A DNA stretch of 64,000 bases from RPQJ01 sp963778185 (GCA_963778185.1 CAVZTF010000003.1:1736001-1800000), one strand, 5' to 3'. Positions 42,318-50,855 are shown, counted from the first letter of the stretch. The notes: a model not told the origin generated them from the letters alone. Numbers and translations are program-made.

Positions 42318-43327
42318 GACGCTCACGGCTCGGCCGGCGCGATGTCGAGGTCTTCAGCCTCTCGTTCCTCGATGCGATCTGCTGCGGCTTCGGTGCGGTG
42401 ATCCTGCTGCTCGTGCTGACCGAGGTAGGGGAGCCCGTGGTGTTCGAGAAATCGCGCGAGGACCTGCAGGGCCGCGTGCTCAAGCTCCAGCAGGAGCTCG
42501 CGGACATCCGCGGCACGAGCGAGGTGCTGAACCGCGAGCTCAAGACCCGCCGCGTCCAGCTCTCGGAAGAACAGCAGAAGATCGCGCGGCTGCGCGGCGA
42601 CCTGAGCGCTTTGCGCGGCCAGTACGAGTCCTCACGCAAGGAAGCCGAGGTTGCCAACCAGATCGAGGGGCAGCTGGTCTCGGCGCAGCAGGAACTCACC
42701 GAGGAGATGAAGCGCCTGCTCGGCGCGCAGTACCGCCGCAAGGACGACTCGCCGATCGGCGGCGTGCCGGTCGACAGCGAATACATCATCTTCATCATCG
42801 ACACCTCGGGCAGCATGGCGAACTACGCCTGGCCGCTCATGCTCAGGAAGATGCAGGAGGTGCTGGACGCCTACCCGACCGTGAAGGGGTGGCAGGTCAT
42901 GAGCGACGAGGGCGGGTACATGTTCCCCTCCTACCGCGGGCGCTGGCTGCCCGACACTCCCACGCAGCGCAGGCTCGTGCTCGAGCGGTTGCGCAACTGG
43001 TTCCCGTTCAGCAATTCGAGTCCCGTCGAGGGCATCGTGGAGGCCATCCGCACGTACCACGCGACGGGCCGGAAGATCAGCCTGTACGTGCTTGGAGACG
43101 AGTTCACCGGCTCGTCCGTCGACTCGGTGGTGCGAGCGGTGGACCTCATCAACCGCGAGGACAGGAGCGGACAGCGCCGCGTGCGCATCCACTCCATCGG
43201 CTTCCCGGTGCGGCCGGACGCGCCGCAGTACACCAGCGTCCGCTTCGCGACGCTGATGCGCCTCCTGTGCGCGCGCAACGGCGGGACGTTCGTGGGGCTG
43301 AACGAGCCCGGCAGCTACCGGCGGTGA
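42314..43327 (+). CDS. VWA protein with ExbD/MotB-like acidic membrane helix (copy 2)
   Basis: A 337-residue protein starting at a GTG inside the previous stop. It shares the N-terminal signature with copy 1: VEVFSLSFLDAICCGFGAVI, with Asp20 at the head of the membrane helix. A coiled coil (about 48-140) and a VWA domain (about 155-330; DTSGSM metal site, NSSPVEGIVEAI, VLGDEF) follow. Outside the membrane motif the two VWA domains differ strongly, so they are diverged paralogues rather than a recent duplication. A heterodimer of the two would fit the 5:2 stoichiometry known for ExbB-ExbD and MotA-MotB. Confidence 0.82.
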   Translation: MRRSRLGRRDVEVFSLSFLDAICCGFGAVILLLVLTEVGEPVVFEKSREDLQGRVLKLQQELADIRGTSEVLNRELKTRRVQLSEEQQKIARLRGDLSALRGQYESSRKEAEVANQIEGQLVSAQQELTEEMKRLLGAQYRRKDDSPIGGVPVDSEYIIFIIDTSGSMANYAWPLMLRKMQEVLDAYPTVKGWQVMSDEGGYMFPSYRGRWLPDTPTQRRLVLERLRNWFPFSNSSPVEGIVEAIRTYHATGRKISLYVLGDEFTGSSVDSVVRAVDLINREDRSGQRRVRIHSIGFPVRPDAPQYTSVRFATLMRLLCARNGGTFVGLNEPGSYRR

Positions 43328-43343
43328 CGGGATTGATGCGACG

Positions 43344-44030
43344 ATGGCACCGATGAGCAACCGGCAGCCAGGTGCGAGGGGAACGGCACGCGGGTCCTGG
43401 AGCCGGGTCGCGCTGCCGCTGCTCGCGCTGTTGTCCGCGTGCGGGACGACCGAGTTCGAGGCGAGGCCGGCCATTCCGGCGCCGCTGATCACCAGGATTC
43501 CCATCGTCGTCGGCGTGTACGTGCCGGCGGAGTTCCGCGACAAGGTGCACCGCGAGAAGCGTGACGGTTCCGAATACGCCATCACGGTCGGCAAGGGGCA
43601 GTCGGAGGGTTTCGAGCGCCTGCTGGACGCGATGTTCACCCGCACGGTCGTGGTGCCCTCGGTCGATGCCGGGGCGCGCACCGATCCCGAGATCCGCGGC
43701 GTGTTCGAACCCGTGCTCGAGGAATTCGCGTTCATCACGCCTGCCGATTCCGGATCGGACCTGTATGCCGTGAGCGTGAAGTACCGGATCAACGTGTACT
43801 CGCCGGCCGGGCAGCTCGTCGATTCCTGGATGTTCACCGGCTACGGCACGCAGGCGAGCTCCTCGGTCGGCCCGGGGCGCAAGGAGGCGCTGCAGCAGGC
43901 AACTGCGCTCGCCATGCGCGATGCCGGAGCCAAGCTCGCCACCGAATTCCGGGAGCAGGCGGTCGTGAGGGGATTGCTGCCGGCGGAGGCGGGGCAGCCG
44001 CCGGTCGAGGTCGTCCCGCCCGGACCCTGA
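43344..44030 (+). CDS. Hypothetical lipoprotein, last gene of the cluster
   Basis: A 228-residue protein with a basic leader and lipobox (LPLLALLSAC, Cys33). The mature domain reads IPIVVGVYVPAEFRDKVHRE, GKGQSEGFERLLDAMFTRTV and KYRINVYSPAGQLVDSWMFT, the pattern of small alpha/beta outer-membrane lipoproteins that bind or assemble partners (LptE/LpoB-like in size only). No firm family. Two possible ATGs (43344 and 43353). It ends 5 bp before the convergent TonB-like gene. Confidence 0.62.
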   Translation: MAPMSNRQPGARGTARGSWSRVALPLLALLSACGTTEFEARPAIPAPLITRIPIVVGVYVPAEFRDKVHREKRDGSEYAITVGKGQSEGFERLLDAMFTRTVVVPSVDAGARTDPEIRGVFEPVLEEFAFITPADSGSDLYAVSVKYRINVYSPAGQLVDSWMFTGYGTQASSSVGPGRKEALQQATALAMRDAGAKLATEFREQAVVRGLLPAEAGQPPVEVVPPGP

Positions 44031-44034
44031 GGGA

Positions 44035-45498
44035 TCAGTCTTCCGGCACGGTCGGCGCCTCGAGCAGGACGTAGAACGGCTGCGTGAGGCGGACACCGGC
44101 GGTTGGCACGGGATGGCCGTTTTCCATGCGAGGGCGGTAACGGGCGGTCGAGGCCGCGCGCAGCGCCTGCTCGGCGAGCTTCCGGTCGTCCGCGTCTGCG
44201 AGCACCTTCGCGTCCTGGGTGCGGCCCTGCGCGGTCACCGTCAGCTCGATTTCCACGTGGCGCAACCCGGCTTCGGCGGCTGGGCGCTGGCGATAGCGGT
44301 CCCATGAATCCGGCCAGGCGTGATAGAGCAGCACCGGCTGGCCGAACAGCGCGTCCTGCAGGGGCTTGCCGTCGACCTGCGCCCGGCCCGCGGCCTCCCA
44401 GGCCTGCTGGTAATGCGGCAGCGCGTCTCCCTCCCGGTCACGCCATTGCAGCCAGTCGCCGAGCTGCGTATGCGTGTCCGCGACCTGGGCAGGCGACGGG
44501 TCGGCCCCGGTGCCCGCGATCCGGACGGCGCGCTCGAGCGCCTGCTGGCCCTCGACGAGCAACGAGCTCGGCGACAGCGACACCGGCATCTGCGCCGCCG
44601 GGTCATGGAACAGGGTGCGGCGTTCCTCCTGCGTCGAGTCGGATTCCCTTTGCGTGGGGTCGAGGAAGCGGCGACGTGCGTTGTCCGCGATCGCGGTGAG
44701 CGGACCGACGAGACTACGGGAATCCTCGCCCTCGGCCGCCTCGACGATGCGCAGCGCATGCCGCAGCGACAGCCGCGACGCATCGTACGCGCGGACGCTC
44801 GAATACCAGCGGCCGATGGACTCCAGCTCCTGCGCGTAGCGCAGGCTGTTCGCGCCGTGCCGCCGCTCGACGACACGCAGGGCGTAACGGCGGGCCGCCT
44901 GTGCCTCTTCCACGCGATCGAGCGCAACGAGCGACTCGGCCTGGCTTGCGAGCAGCCGCAACTGCTCCTCGTTGAAGAGTCCCTCGCTGCGGCGGCTCAG
45001 CGCGACGGCCTGCGCGAAGCGACCGGCCGCCAGTTCATGACGCCCGGCTGCGTGGTAGGTCATGGCGAGGCCGGCGTTGGCGCGGGCCAGCCGCGGGGAC
45101 GCCGGTCGGCCCGTGGACTCGACGAGCTCGATGACACGCAGATAGCTCGCCTCGGCGCCCACGTAGTCCGCCACGTGATACTGCGTCGAGGCGAGGTTCA
45201 TCAGCGCCACCTGCAACTCCTCGGCGCCCATCGGCGATTTCAGGTCCGTCAGTTCGACGACCTGTTTCGCCGGCGCGATTGCCAGCTCGTATTGCCGCGC
45301 CTCGAAGAGGCTACGGAACTCGGCGAAGGCGTCGGAACGCGAGCGTGGAGCGGGCGTCGCGGCGGCTGACTCCGCGATCGGCGTTTCCGCCTGAGGCGGC
45401 TCCTGCGCCGCCGCCGGGACGCAGGTGGACGCCAGCAGGCCCGCGGCGATGAACCGGGGCCAGCACGGGGCGCGCGCGTTCGTGCGGCGTAATTTCAC
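44035..45498 (-). CDS. Exported TPR protein with TonB-like C-terminal domain
   Basis: About 487 residues. A signal peptide (RFIAAGLLASTCVPAAAQ) precedes a helical, TPR-like region (about 45-330) and a C-terminal TonB_C-like domain: VEIELTVTAQGRTQDAKVLA, then AASTARYRPRMENG and VRLTQPFYV. Unlike true TonB it lacks an N-terminal membrane anchor with the SxxxH motif, so energy coupling is unproven. Similar proteins occur beside envelope systems. I use the GTG at 45498; no ATG is close. Convergent with, and adjacent to, the VWA cluster. Confidence 0.7.
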   Translation of the reverse strand: MKLRRTNARAPCWPRFIAAGLLASTCVPAAAQEPPQAETPIAESAAATPAPRSRSDAFAEFRSLFEARQYELAIAPAKQVVELTDLKSPMGAEELQVALMNLASTQYHVADYVGAEASYLRVIELVESTGRPASPRLARANAGLAMTYHAAGRHELAAGRFAQAVALSRRSEGLFNEEQLRLLASQAESLVALDRVEEAQAARRYALRVVERRHGANSLRYAQELESIGRWYSSVRAYDASRLSLRHALRIVEAAEGEDSRSLVGPLTAIADNARRRFLDPTQRESDSTQEERRTLFHDPAAQMPVSLSPSSLLVEGQQALERAVRIAGTGADPSPAQVADTHTQLGDWLQWRDREGDALPHYQQAWEAAGRAQVDGKPLQDALFGQPVLLYHAWPDSWDRYRQRPAAEAGLRHVEIELTVTAQGRTQDAKVLADADDRKLAEQALRAASTARYRPRMENGHPVPTAGVRLTQPFYVLLEAPTVPED

Positions 45499-45577
45499 GC
45501 CGCCAACAAGTACACGCGGACGGTGACGGATGCAATCCCCGCCCAGGCCCGCTCCGTGCGCAGCGGGAGCCGCGCCC

Positions 45578-46183
45578 TCATGGATTGCGGACCCCGCCGC
45601 ATCGATCGGCCGCAATCGTCTCGACCCCGTACCTCCAGATCCCGACGTCCTCGGCCCAGAAGTCGGCCGGCAATCCCGCTTTCGCCTTGAGTCGGCCGAG
45701 GAATGACCCGGGCTGCGGGAGTTGCTCCCACACCTTCGGCAGGAAGGTGGCCCGCCGGCCTTGCCAGGCGATCAGGAGTCCGTCCTCGCCGGGCACCAGC
45801 TGGCGGACGAGTTCGGCCTCGCTGTGAACTGCGATTCGCTCGAGGGGCGACAACACCGAGATTTCCAGGTCCACCCGGGCCCACTCGCGGGCCTCGAGCG
45901 GCGGGAAGCGCGGGTCGTCGAATGCGCTCACCTGCGCATTGCGCCAAACGTCGAGCGCCAGTGCGCAACGCGACTCGATCGTGCCGCAGCAGCCGCGCAA
46001 CTTGCCCTCGATCGTAAGGGTGACGAAGCTTGCGCGCTCCGCGCGCAGTTCCGCGGACAGGCCCTCGACAGCGGGCTCGCCGACGACTGAGTGCGCGAGC
46101 CGGGCCTCGATCGCCGCTGCCGCCGTGCGCAGCAGTATCGCGCGCGAGCCGGCTTCAAGCCTCGTGGAGGGAGTAACACCCAT
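45578..46183 (-). CDS. amrA: AmmeMemoRadiSam system protein A (AMMECR1 domain)
   Basis: A 201-residue AMMECR1-domain protein. The hallmark is EGKLRGCCGTIE (L-R-G-C-x-G), followed by FPPLEAREWARVDLEISVLS and GRRATFLPKVWEQLP. AMMECR1 proteins are conserved from archaea to humans without an agreed biochemical role. It starts 29 bp inside the preceding amrB gene, indicating tight coupling, and the radical SAM partner is divergent next door. Confidence 0.9.
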   Translation of the reverse strand: MGVTPSTRLEAGSRAILLRTAAAAIEARLAHSVVGEPAVEGLSAELRAERASFVTLTIEGKLRGCCGTIESRCALALDVWRNAQVSAFDDPRFPPLEAREWARVDLEISVLSPLERIAVHSEAELVRQLVPGEDGLLIAWQGRRATFLPKVWEQLPQPGSFLGRLKAKAGLPADFWAEDVGIWRYGVETIAADRCGGVRNP

Positions 46184-46970
46184 AACCGACCACCCGGGAG
46201 CGGTCGCCCGCGGTATCGCCGGAATTGCGCTGGTCGAGCAGTTCGATGCGCAGGCCCTTGCGGCGCGCGACCACCATCAAGCCGTTGATGCCGTAGGCGC
46301 CGCAGGCCTGCTCGTCCGAGAGGTCGCCGCGCCGCGCCAGGATCGAGCGCGTGGTCCCGTCGTCGAGATGCCTCGCCTCGGCGTAGGTGTGGTAGTGGCT
46401 GAGGTCGGAACTCACGACGATCAGGGTCTCCGGCCCGTTCCACACCGCCTCGAGTGCGCGCGCGACCTGTTCGGGCGGTGCAAGACCCACCGCGACCGGC
46501 AACAGGTCGAACTCCCCGAGCATCGCCTGCAGGAACGGCAGCTGGACCTCGAGCGAGTGCTCGCTGGCGTGCGGCGCATCGGCGATTCCGACGAGGCCGA
46601 GCTCGCGCAGCCGCTGTCGCCCGGCCTCGTCGATCGGGATCTCGCCCAGCGGCGTCGCGAAGCAGTCATCCGACGGCACGGCCATCCCGCGCATCGGTAC
46701 GCGGTGGCTGGGCCCGAACAGCACGACGTGGCGGATGCCGGCGCCGGCACCCTCCAGCAGGCGGTAGCCGAATCCGGCGACCGTCCCCGAGTAGAGGTAG
46801 CCCGCATGCGGAACGATCAGCGCCTTGGGAGGACGCGCTGTCGCGGCCGTCGCGTGCTCGTGCACGAAGTCGAGTACCGCCTGGCGCAGCTGCGTCGCGT
46901 TCTCCGGATAGAACACGCCGGCCACCGCCGGTGGCCTGACTCTTGACTTGCCCGTGACCAGACTCAACAT
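46155..46970 (-). CDS. amrB: AmmeMemoRadiSam system protein B (MEMO1 family)
   Basis: A 271-residue MEMO-family protein, with a dioxygenase-like fold that binds metal in some homologues. Conserved stretches: RPPAVAGVFYPENATQLRQA, LIVPHAGYLYSGTVAGFGYR, VVLFGPSHRVPMRG, HSLEVQLPFLQAML and VVSSDLSHYHTYAEAR, with the His residues that form the putative metal site. The start is the ATG at 46970. It forms an operon with amrA and is divergent from amrS over 87 bp. Confidence 0.92.
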   Translation of the reverse strand: MLSLVTGKSRVRPPAVAGVFYPENATQLRQAVLDFVHEHATAATARPPKALIVPHAGYLYSGTVAGFGYRLLEGAGAGIRHVVLFGPSHRVPMRGMAVPSDDCFATPLGEIPIDEAGRQRLRELGLVGIADAPHASEHSLEVQLPFLQAMLGEFDLLPVAVGLAPPEQVARALEAVWNGPETLIVVSSDLSHYHTYAEARHLDDGTTRSILARRGDLSDEQACGAYGINGLMVVARRKGLRIELLDQRNSGDTAGDRSRVVGYGCYSLHEA

Positions 46971-47057
46971 CAGGGTAGGTGGGCGGATCGCGCCCCGTCC
47001 ATGGCTGCTCGAAATCGTCAGTCAATATCCCGCCCGACGCAGGCGGGCACCAATCGT
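46971..47057. promoter_or_regulatory. Shared promoter region of amrBA and amrS
   Basis: 87 bp between divergent genes. A TTGACT-like hexamer reads towards amrB (minus strand, about 47020-47025), but no good -10 follows. Towards amrS there is a small hairpin, CCCGCC (47029-47034) and GGCGGG (47042-47047), in the presumed leader just before the ATG, which could affect translation. Confidence 0.3.
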
Positions 47058-48143
47058 ATGAATACCGACTTTTCTGCCATTCCTACTCGCCACTGGCGCC
47101 GCCTCGACGACGGGCGCGTGCAGTGCGACGTTTGTCCGCGGCATTGCCGCCTGCACGAGGGACAGCGCGGGCTGTGTTTCGTTCGCGGCCGCGAACGCGA
47201 CGGCATAGAGCTTTATACCTATGGCCGATCGAGCGGCTTCTGCGTGGACCCCATCGAGAAGAAGCCGCTCAACCACTTCCTGCCGGGATCGTCCGTGCTC
47301 TCGTTCGGCACGGCGGGCTGCAACCTCGCGTGCAAGTTCTGCCAGAACTGGGACATGAGCAAGTCGCGCGAGATGGACACGCTCGCCGATTCCGCCTCCC
47401 CGGTTGAGCTGGCCGCTGCGGCCGCACGGTTAGGCTGCGCAAGCGTGGCATTCACGTACAACGATCCCACGGTCTTCATGGAGTACGCGATCGACGTGGC
47501 ACAGGCCTGTCGCGAGCAGGGCGTGAAAAGCGTGGCGGTGACCGCGGGATACATGTGTCCCGAGCCGCGGTCGGAGTTCTTCCAGTGGATCGACGCCGCG
47601 AACGTCGACCTGAAGGCGTTCACCGAGCGCTTCTATCGCGACGTCTGCGGCTCCGAGCTCGCGCCCGTGCTCGACACGCTCGAGTACCTGCATCGGGAAA
47701 CACGGGTGTGGCTCGAGATCACCACGCTGCTGATCCCGGACGAGAACGACTCGGACGCGGAACTGGACGGGATGACGCGCTGGATCGCCGAGCGGCTCGG
47801 GCCCGACGTGCCGCTGCATTTCTCGGCGTTCCACCCCGACTGGAAGATGATGGACCGGCCGGCGACGCCGCCCGCGACATTGGCGCGTGCGCGCGGCATC
47901 GCCATGCGCAACGGGCTGCGTTACGTGTACACCGGCAACGTCCACGATCCGGCCGGCGGCAGCACCTGGTGCCCGGGCTGCGGCGCGTTGCTGATCGAGC
48001 GCGACTGGTACGAGCTCGGTCGCTGGGGGCTCGCGCCCGATGGCCACTGCGAGCGGTGCGGCATGCAGGTTCCCGGTGTATTCGCGGACCGGCCGGGCAC
48101 CTGGGGCGCGCGCCGGTTGCCGGTGCACCTGCACCGGCACTGA
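47058..48143 (+). CDS. amrS: AmmeMemoRadiSam system radical SAM enzyme
   Basis: A 361-residue PflA-like radical SAM protein. The SAM cluster motif is GCNLACKFCQNW (C-x3-C-x2-C). It also has an N-terminal Cys set (VQCDVCPRHCRLHEGQRGLC) and a C-terminal rubredoxin-like pair (TWCPGCGALLIE and HCERCGMQV), typical of this family. VAFTYNDPTVFMEYAID and DANVDLKAFTE-like stretches are conserved. The reaction is unknown; the conserved trio with AMMECR1 and MEMO suggests a modification of a common substrate. ATG 47058 is chosen over an upstream in-frame ATG at 47001 that lacks family similarity. Confidence 0.92.
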   Translation: MNTDFSAIPTRHWRRLDDGRVQCDVCPRHCRLHEGQRGLCFVRGRERDGIELYTYGRSSGFCVDPIEKKPLNHFLPGSSVLSFGTAGCNLACKFCQNWDMSKSREMDTLADSASPVELAAAAARLGCASVAFTYNDPTVFMEYAIDVAQACREQGVKSVAVTAGYMCPEPRSEFFQWIDAANVDLKAFTERFYRDVCGSELAPVLDTLEYLHRETRVWLEITTLLIPDENDSDAELDGMTRWIAERLGPDVPLHFSAFHPDWKMMDRPATPPATLARARGIAMRNGLRYVYTGNVHDPAGGSTWCPGCGALLIERDWYELGRWGLAPDGHCERCGMQVPGVFADRPGTWGARRLPVHLHRH

Positions 48144-48156
48144 GGATGCCCGCAGC

Positions 48157-50247
48157 TCAGCGGCGGCGGCGCGGACCGGAGGCGAGGTTGGCGCGCAGCT
48201 CTTCCAGCCAGACCGTCGCCGGCGAGTCGCTCGGCGCCCGCCAGTCGCTGCGAGGCGAGAGCGAACCGCCCGAGCCCACCTTCGGTCCGTTCGGCATGGC
48301 CGAGCGCTTGAACTGGCTGTCCTGGAAGAAGCGCTTCAGGAACACCTCGAGCCAGTGGCGAATCGTGGCGAGGTCGTACTCGCGTCGTTCCGACTCGGGC
48401 ACGGTGTCCGGCCACGCACCCAGGCCGCGGTCGCCCCACGCCGTGTGGGCGAGGAACGCGACCTTGCTCGGCCGGTAGCCGAAGCGGCTCAGGTAATAGA
48501 GGTTGAAGTCCTGCAGTTCGTAGGGCCCGACCACGTCCTCGGAGGAGTGTTCGGGCTCCTCGCCCGAGCCCGGCACCAGTTCCGGCGAGATGCGGGTGTT
48601 GACGATGCGGTCGAGGACCGCGAGCGTCGGCGCGTCGAACTGCTGCGTCGCGATCAGCCAGCGGATCAGGTGCTGGATCAGGGTCTTCGGCACCGAGGCG
48701 TTCACGTTGTAGTGCGACATGTGGTCGCCGACGCCGTAGGTCGTGAAGCCGAGCGCGAGCTCGGACAAATCCCCGGTGCCGAGCACCAGCGCGCCGCGGA
48801 GGTTGGCGAGCCGGAACAGGTGCGAGGTGCGCTCGCCGGCCTGCACGTTCTCGTAGGTGACGTCGTAGACGTCCCTGCCCTCGGCGGCCGGGTGGCCGAT
48901 GTGGCGCAGCATCAGTTCGGCGGACGGGCGGATGTCGATTTCCTCCGCCGAGATGCCGAGCGCCTTCATGAGCGCGTGCGCGCTGTCGAACGTGTGCCGG
49001 CTGGTGCCGAAGCCGGGCAGCGTGTAGCCGAGGATGTTGCGGCGCGACAGGCCGAGACGGTCGAAGGCGCGCACCGCGACGAGCGCGGCTTGCGTCGAGT
49101 CAAGCCCGCCGGAGATGCCGATCACGACCTTCTCGAGGCGCGTCGCCGCCAGGCGCTTCATCAGCCCCTCGACCTGGATGTCGTAGACCTCCGCGCAGCG
49201 CTCGTCGCGTTTCGCCGGGTCCGACGGCACGTAGGGGAAGCGTTCGATGCGACGCCGAAGCGCGGCTCGCGTGCGGGGCACCTCGAGCTCGAATTCGACG
49301 CGGCGGAATTCCCCCAGCAGCCCCGCGTGGGCTTGTGCGCAGTCGCCGAAGCTCGTGAGCCGCGCCCGCTCCTGCCGCAGGTGGTCGAGGTCGACGTCGG
49401 CCGTGACGAGACCCGGCTCGAGCGGGAAACGCGTCGACTCTGCCAGCCGTTCGCCGTTCTCGTAGACGAGCGCGTGGCCGTCCCAGGCGAGGTCGGTGGT
49501 GGACTCACCGGGGCCGGCCGCCGAGTAGAGGTAGGCGGCGACGCACTTGGCGGACTGCGAGGCGCAGAGCAGCCGCCGGTAGTCCGCCTTGCCGACCGTG
49601 ATGTCGCTCGCCGAGAGATTGGCAATGATGGTCGCGCCTGCCAGCGCCGCGAGCGTGCTCGGCGGAAGCGGCACCCAGAGGTCCTCGCAGATTTCGAGGC
49701 TGAGGACGAAGCCGGGGACGTTCTGCGCCGCGAACAGCAGCCGGTTGCCGAACGGCACGTCCTGGCCCAGCAGGCGGATGGACGTTGACAGCGCCTGAGC
49801 TGCGGGGGCGAAATGCCGCTTCTCGTAGAACTCGCGGTAGTTCGGCAGGTATGCTTTGGGCACGGCGCCGAGGATTCGCCCGCGGTAGATGACGAGGCCG
49901 CAGTTGAACAGCCGGTCGTCTGCGCGGAGCGGGGCGCCCGCGACCAGCGCCAGGGGCAGGTCGCGGCTTGCGGCGACGAGTTTGCCGAGCGCGGCCAGGG
50001 ACGCGTCCAGGAGGGCATCCTGTTGGAACAGATCCTCGTTGGAGTATGCGGAGAGCCCGAGTTCCGGGAAGACCGCGAGCACGGCCCGCTCGCCGGCGGC
50101 TCGGCGCGCGAGTTCGAGGGTCTGCGCGACGTTGTAGCCCGGCGAGGCGACCTCTACCCGGGGCGTCGCCACGGCCACGCGCACGAACCCATGCCGGTAG
50201 ATGGACTGGAAGGGGGGCTCGGTCGCGGGCCGTCGGGACTTGGCCAT
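48157..50247 (-). CDS. nadE: Glutamine-dependent NAD+ synthetase
   Basis: A 696-residue two-domain enzyme making NAD from deamido-NAD. The N-terminal nitrilase-type glutaminase shows its triad: Glu in FPELGLSAYSNED, Lys in YLPNYREFYEKRHF, Cys in SLEICEDLWVP. The C-terminal synthetase has the PPi-loop GISGGLDSTQAAL and the adenylation/NaAD region (GTGDLSELALGFTTYGVGDH). Length fits the long glutaminase-fused form (about 680), as in Mycobacterium. The start is the ATG at 50247 (MAKSRRPATEPPF). No neighbour is clearly co-transcribed; the 150 bp to the next divergent gene show nothing I recognise. Confidence 0.93.
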   Translation of the reverse strand: MAKSRRPATEPPFQSIYRHGFVRVAVATPRVEVASPGYNVAQTLELARRAAGERAVLAVFPELGLSAYSNEDLFQQDALLDASLAALGKLVAASRDLPLALVAGAPLRADDRLFNCGLVIYRGRILGAVPKAYLPNYREFYEKRHFAPAAQALSTSIRLLGQDVPFGNRLLFAAQNVPGFVLSLEICEDLWVPLPPSTLAALAGATIIANLSASDITVGKADYRRLLCASQSAKCVAAYLYSAAGPGESTTDLAWDGHALVYENGERLAESTRFPLEPGLVTADVDLDHLRQERARLTSFGDCAQAHAGLLGEFRRVEFELEVPRTRAALRRRIERFPYVPSDPAKRDERCAEVYDIQVEGLMKRLAATRLEKVVIGISGGLDSTQAALVAVRAFDRLGLSRRNILGYTLPGFGTSRHTFDSAHALMKALGISAEEIDIRPSAELMLRHIGHPAAEGRDVYDVTYENVQAGERTSHLFRLANLRGALVLGTGDLSELALGFTTYGVGDHMSHYNVNASVPKTLIQHLIRWLIATQQFDAPTLAVLDRIVNTRISPELVPGSGEEPEHSSEDVVGPYELQDFNLYYLSRFGYRPSKVAFLAHTAWGDRGLGAWPDTVPESERREYDLATIRHWLEVFLKRFFQDSQFKRSAMPNGPKVGSGGSLSPRSDWRAPSDSPATVWLEELRANLASGPRRRR

Positions 50248-50397
50248 GCAGGACTCGGGGTCAGGGGCGATCCCGGCAGTTTCGGCCCATGCGCAGGGGC
50301 GGGCAAGGGCTGCTGGCCCTCGCAGGGTGAGAGACCGGTCACTCCAGCCGGGCGTGCGGACGACTAGGCTCGGCGACGGACACAAGGGGCCCTGACC

Positions 50398-50754
50398 GTG
50401 GCAGGTGATTTCTTTCGGCGGGCCAAGGCCATCTTCGGGCGATCCGAGCCTGAGGAGACCCCCGTCGCGCCGCGGAAAAAGTCCAATCCCTACCACGCTG
50501 TTTCCATCGTCCCGGGGCCGCGGGCCTGTGCGCCGGCGGAAGCGCTGCGCGGCAAGGTCTTCCTGTCGCGCGAGGCGCCGGCCCTGCCGCTCAAGAAATG
50601 CGACAACCCGAGGTGCGAGTGCCGGTACGAGCACTTCGAGGACCGGCGTTTGTCGAAGCGGCGGGTTCGTGACCGTGGCGTTTCGATCGACGGCTACGAA
50701 GGAGCGGAGAAGCGCAAGTCGATCAAGCGCGGCAGGCGGAAGGACGACACCTGA
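50398..50754 (+). CDS. Small basic hypothetical protein
   Basis: A 118-residue basic protein from a GTG at 50398. It has a conserved-looking core: NPYHAVSIVPGPRACAPAEA, LPLKKCDNPRCECRYEHFED and RRVRDRGVSIDGYEGAEKRK. The C-x4-C-x-C cluster with a following His could bind a metal. The hydrophilic Lys/Arg-rich tail suggests nucleic acid contact, but this is inference. TAGGCT (about 50366) may be its -10 element. It is divergent from nadE. Confidence 0.65.
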   Translation: MAGDFFRRAKAIFGRSEPEETPVAPRKKSNPYHAVSIVPGPRACAPAEALRGKVFLSREAPALPLKKCDNPRCECRYEHFEDRRLSKRRVRDRGVSIDGYEGAEKRKSIKRGRRKDDT

Positions 50755-50818
50755 GCGTTGTGCCGCAGCCGGGGATTCCGTGCCCGTCGCGACCTCGACG
50801 CTGCATGCGCCGTGCGTA

Positions 50819-50835
50819 GTCCTCGGCACGAGGAC
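50819..50835. repeat. Short inverted repeat
   Basis: Seven-base arms GTCCTCG and CGAGGAC with a 3-base loop lie just upstream of the long inverted repeat at 50856-50930. No T-run follows. Confidence 0.4.
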
Positions 50836-50855
50836 GTAGCTCAGGCGCCGTCCCT

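Noticed and set aside
30788..44030. Type VI secretion locus, suggested by kinase, FHA and VWA proteins
   Set aside because: No TssB/C, VgrG, Hcp, ClpV or TssJ/L/M homologue is present, and a MotA/ExbB homologue is not part of that system.
30788..44030. Zorya-type anti-phage system, suggested by the MotA-like protein with anchored partners
   Set aside because: ZorB carries an OmpA-like peptidoglycan domain and is accompanied by ZorC/D or ZorE nucleases and helicases; none are encoded here.
47001..47057. Upstream ATG at 47001 as the start of amrS
   Set aside because: The added 19 residues lack family similarity and would cover most of the divergent promoter region.
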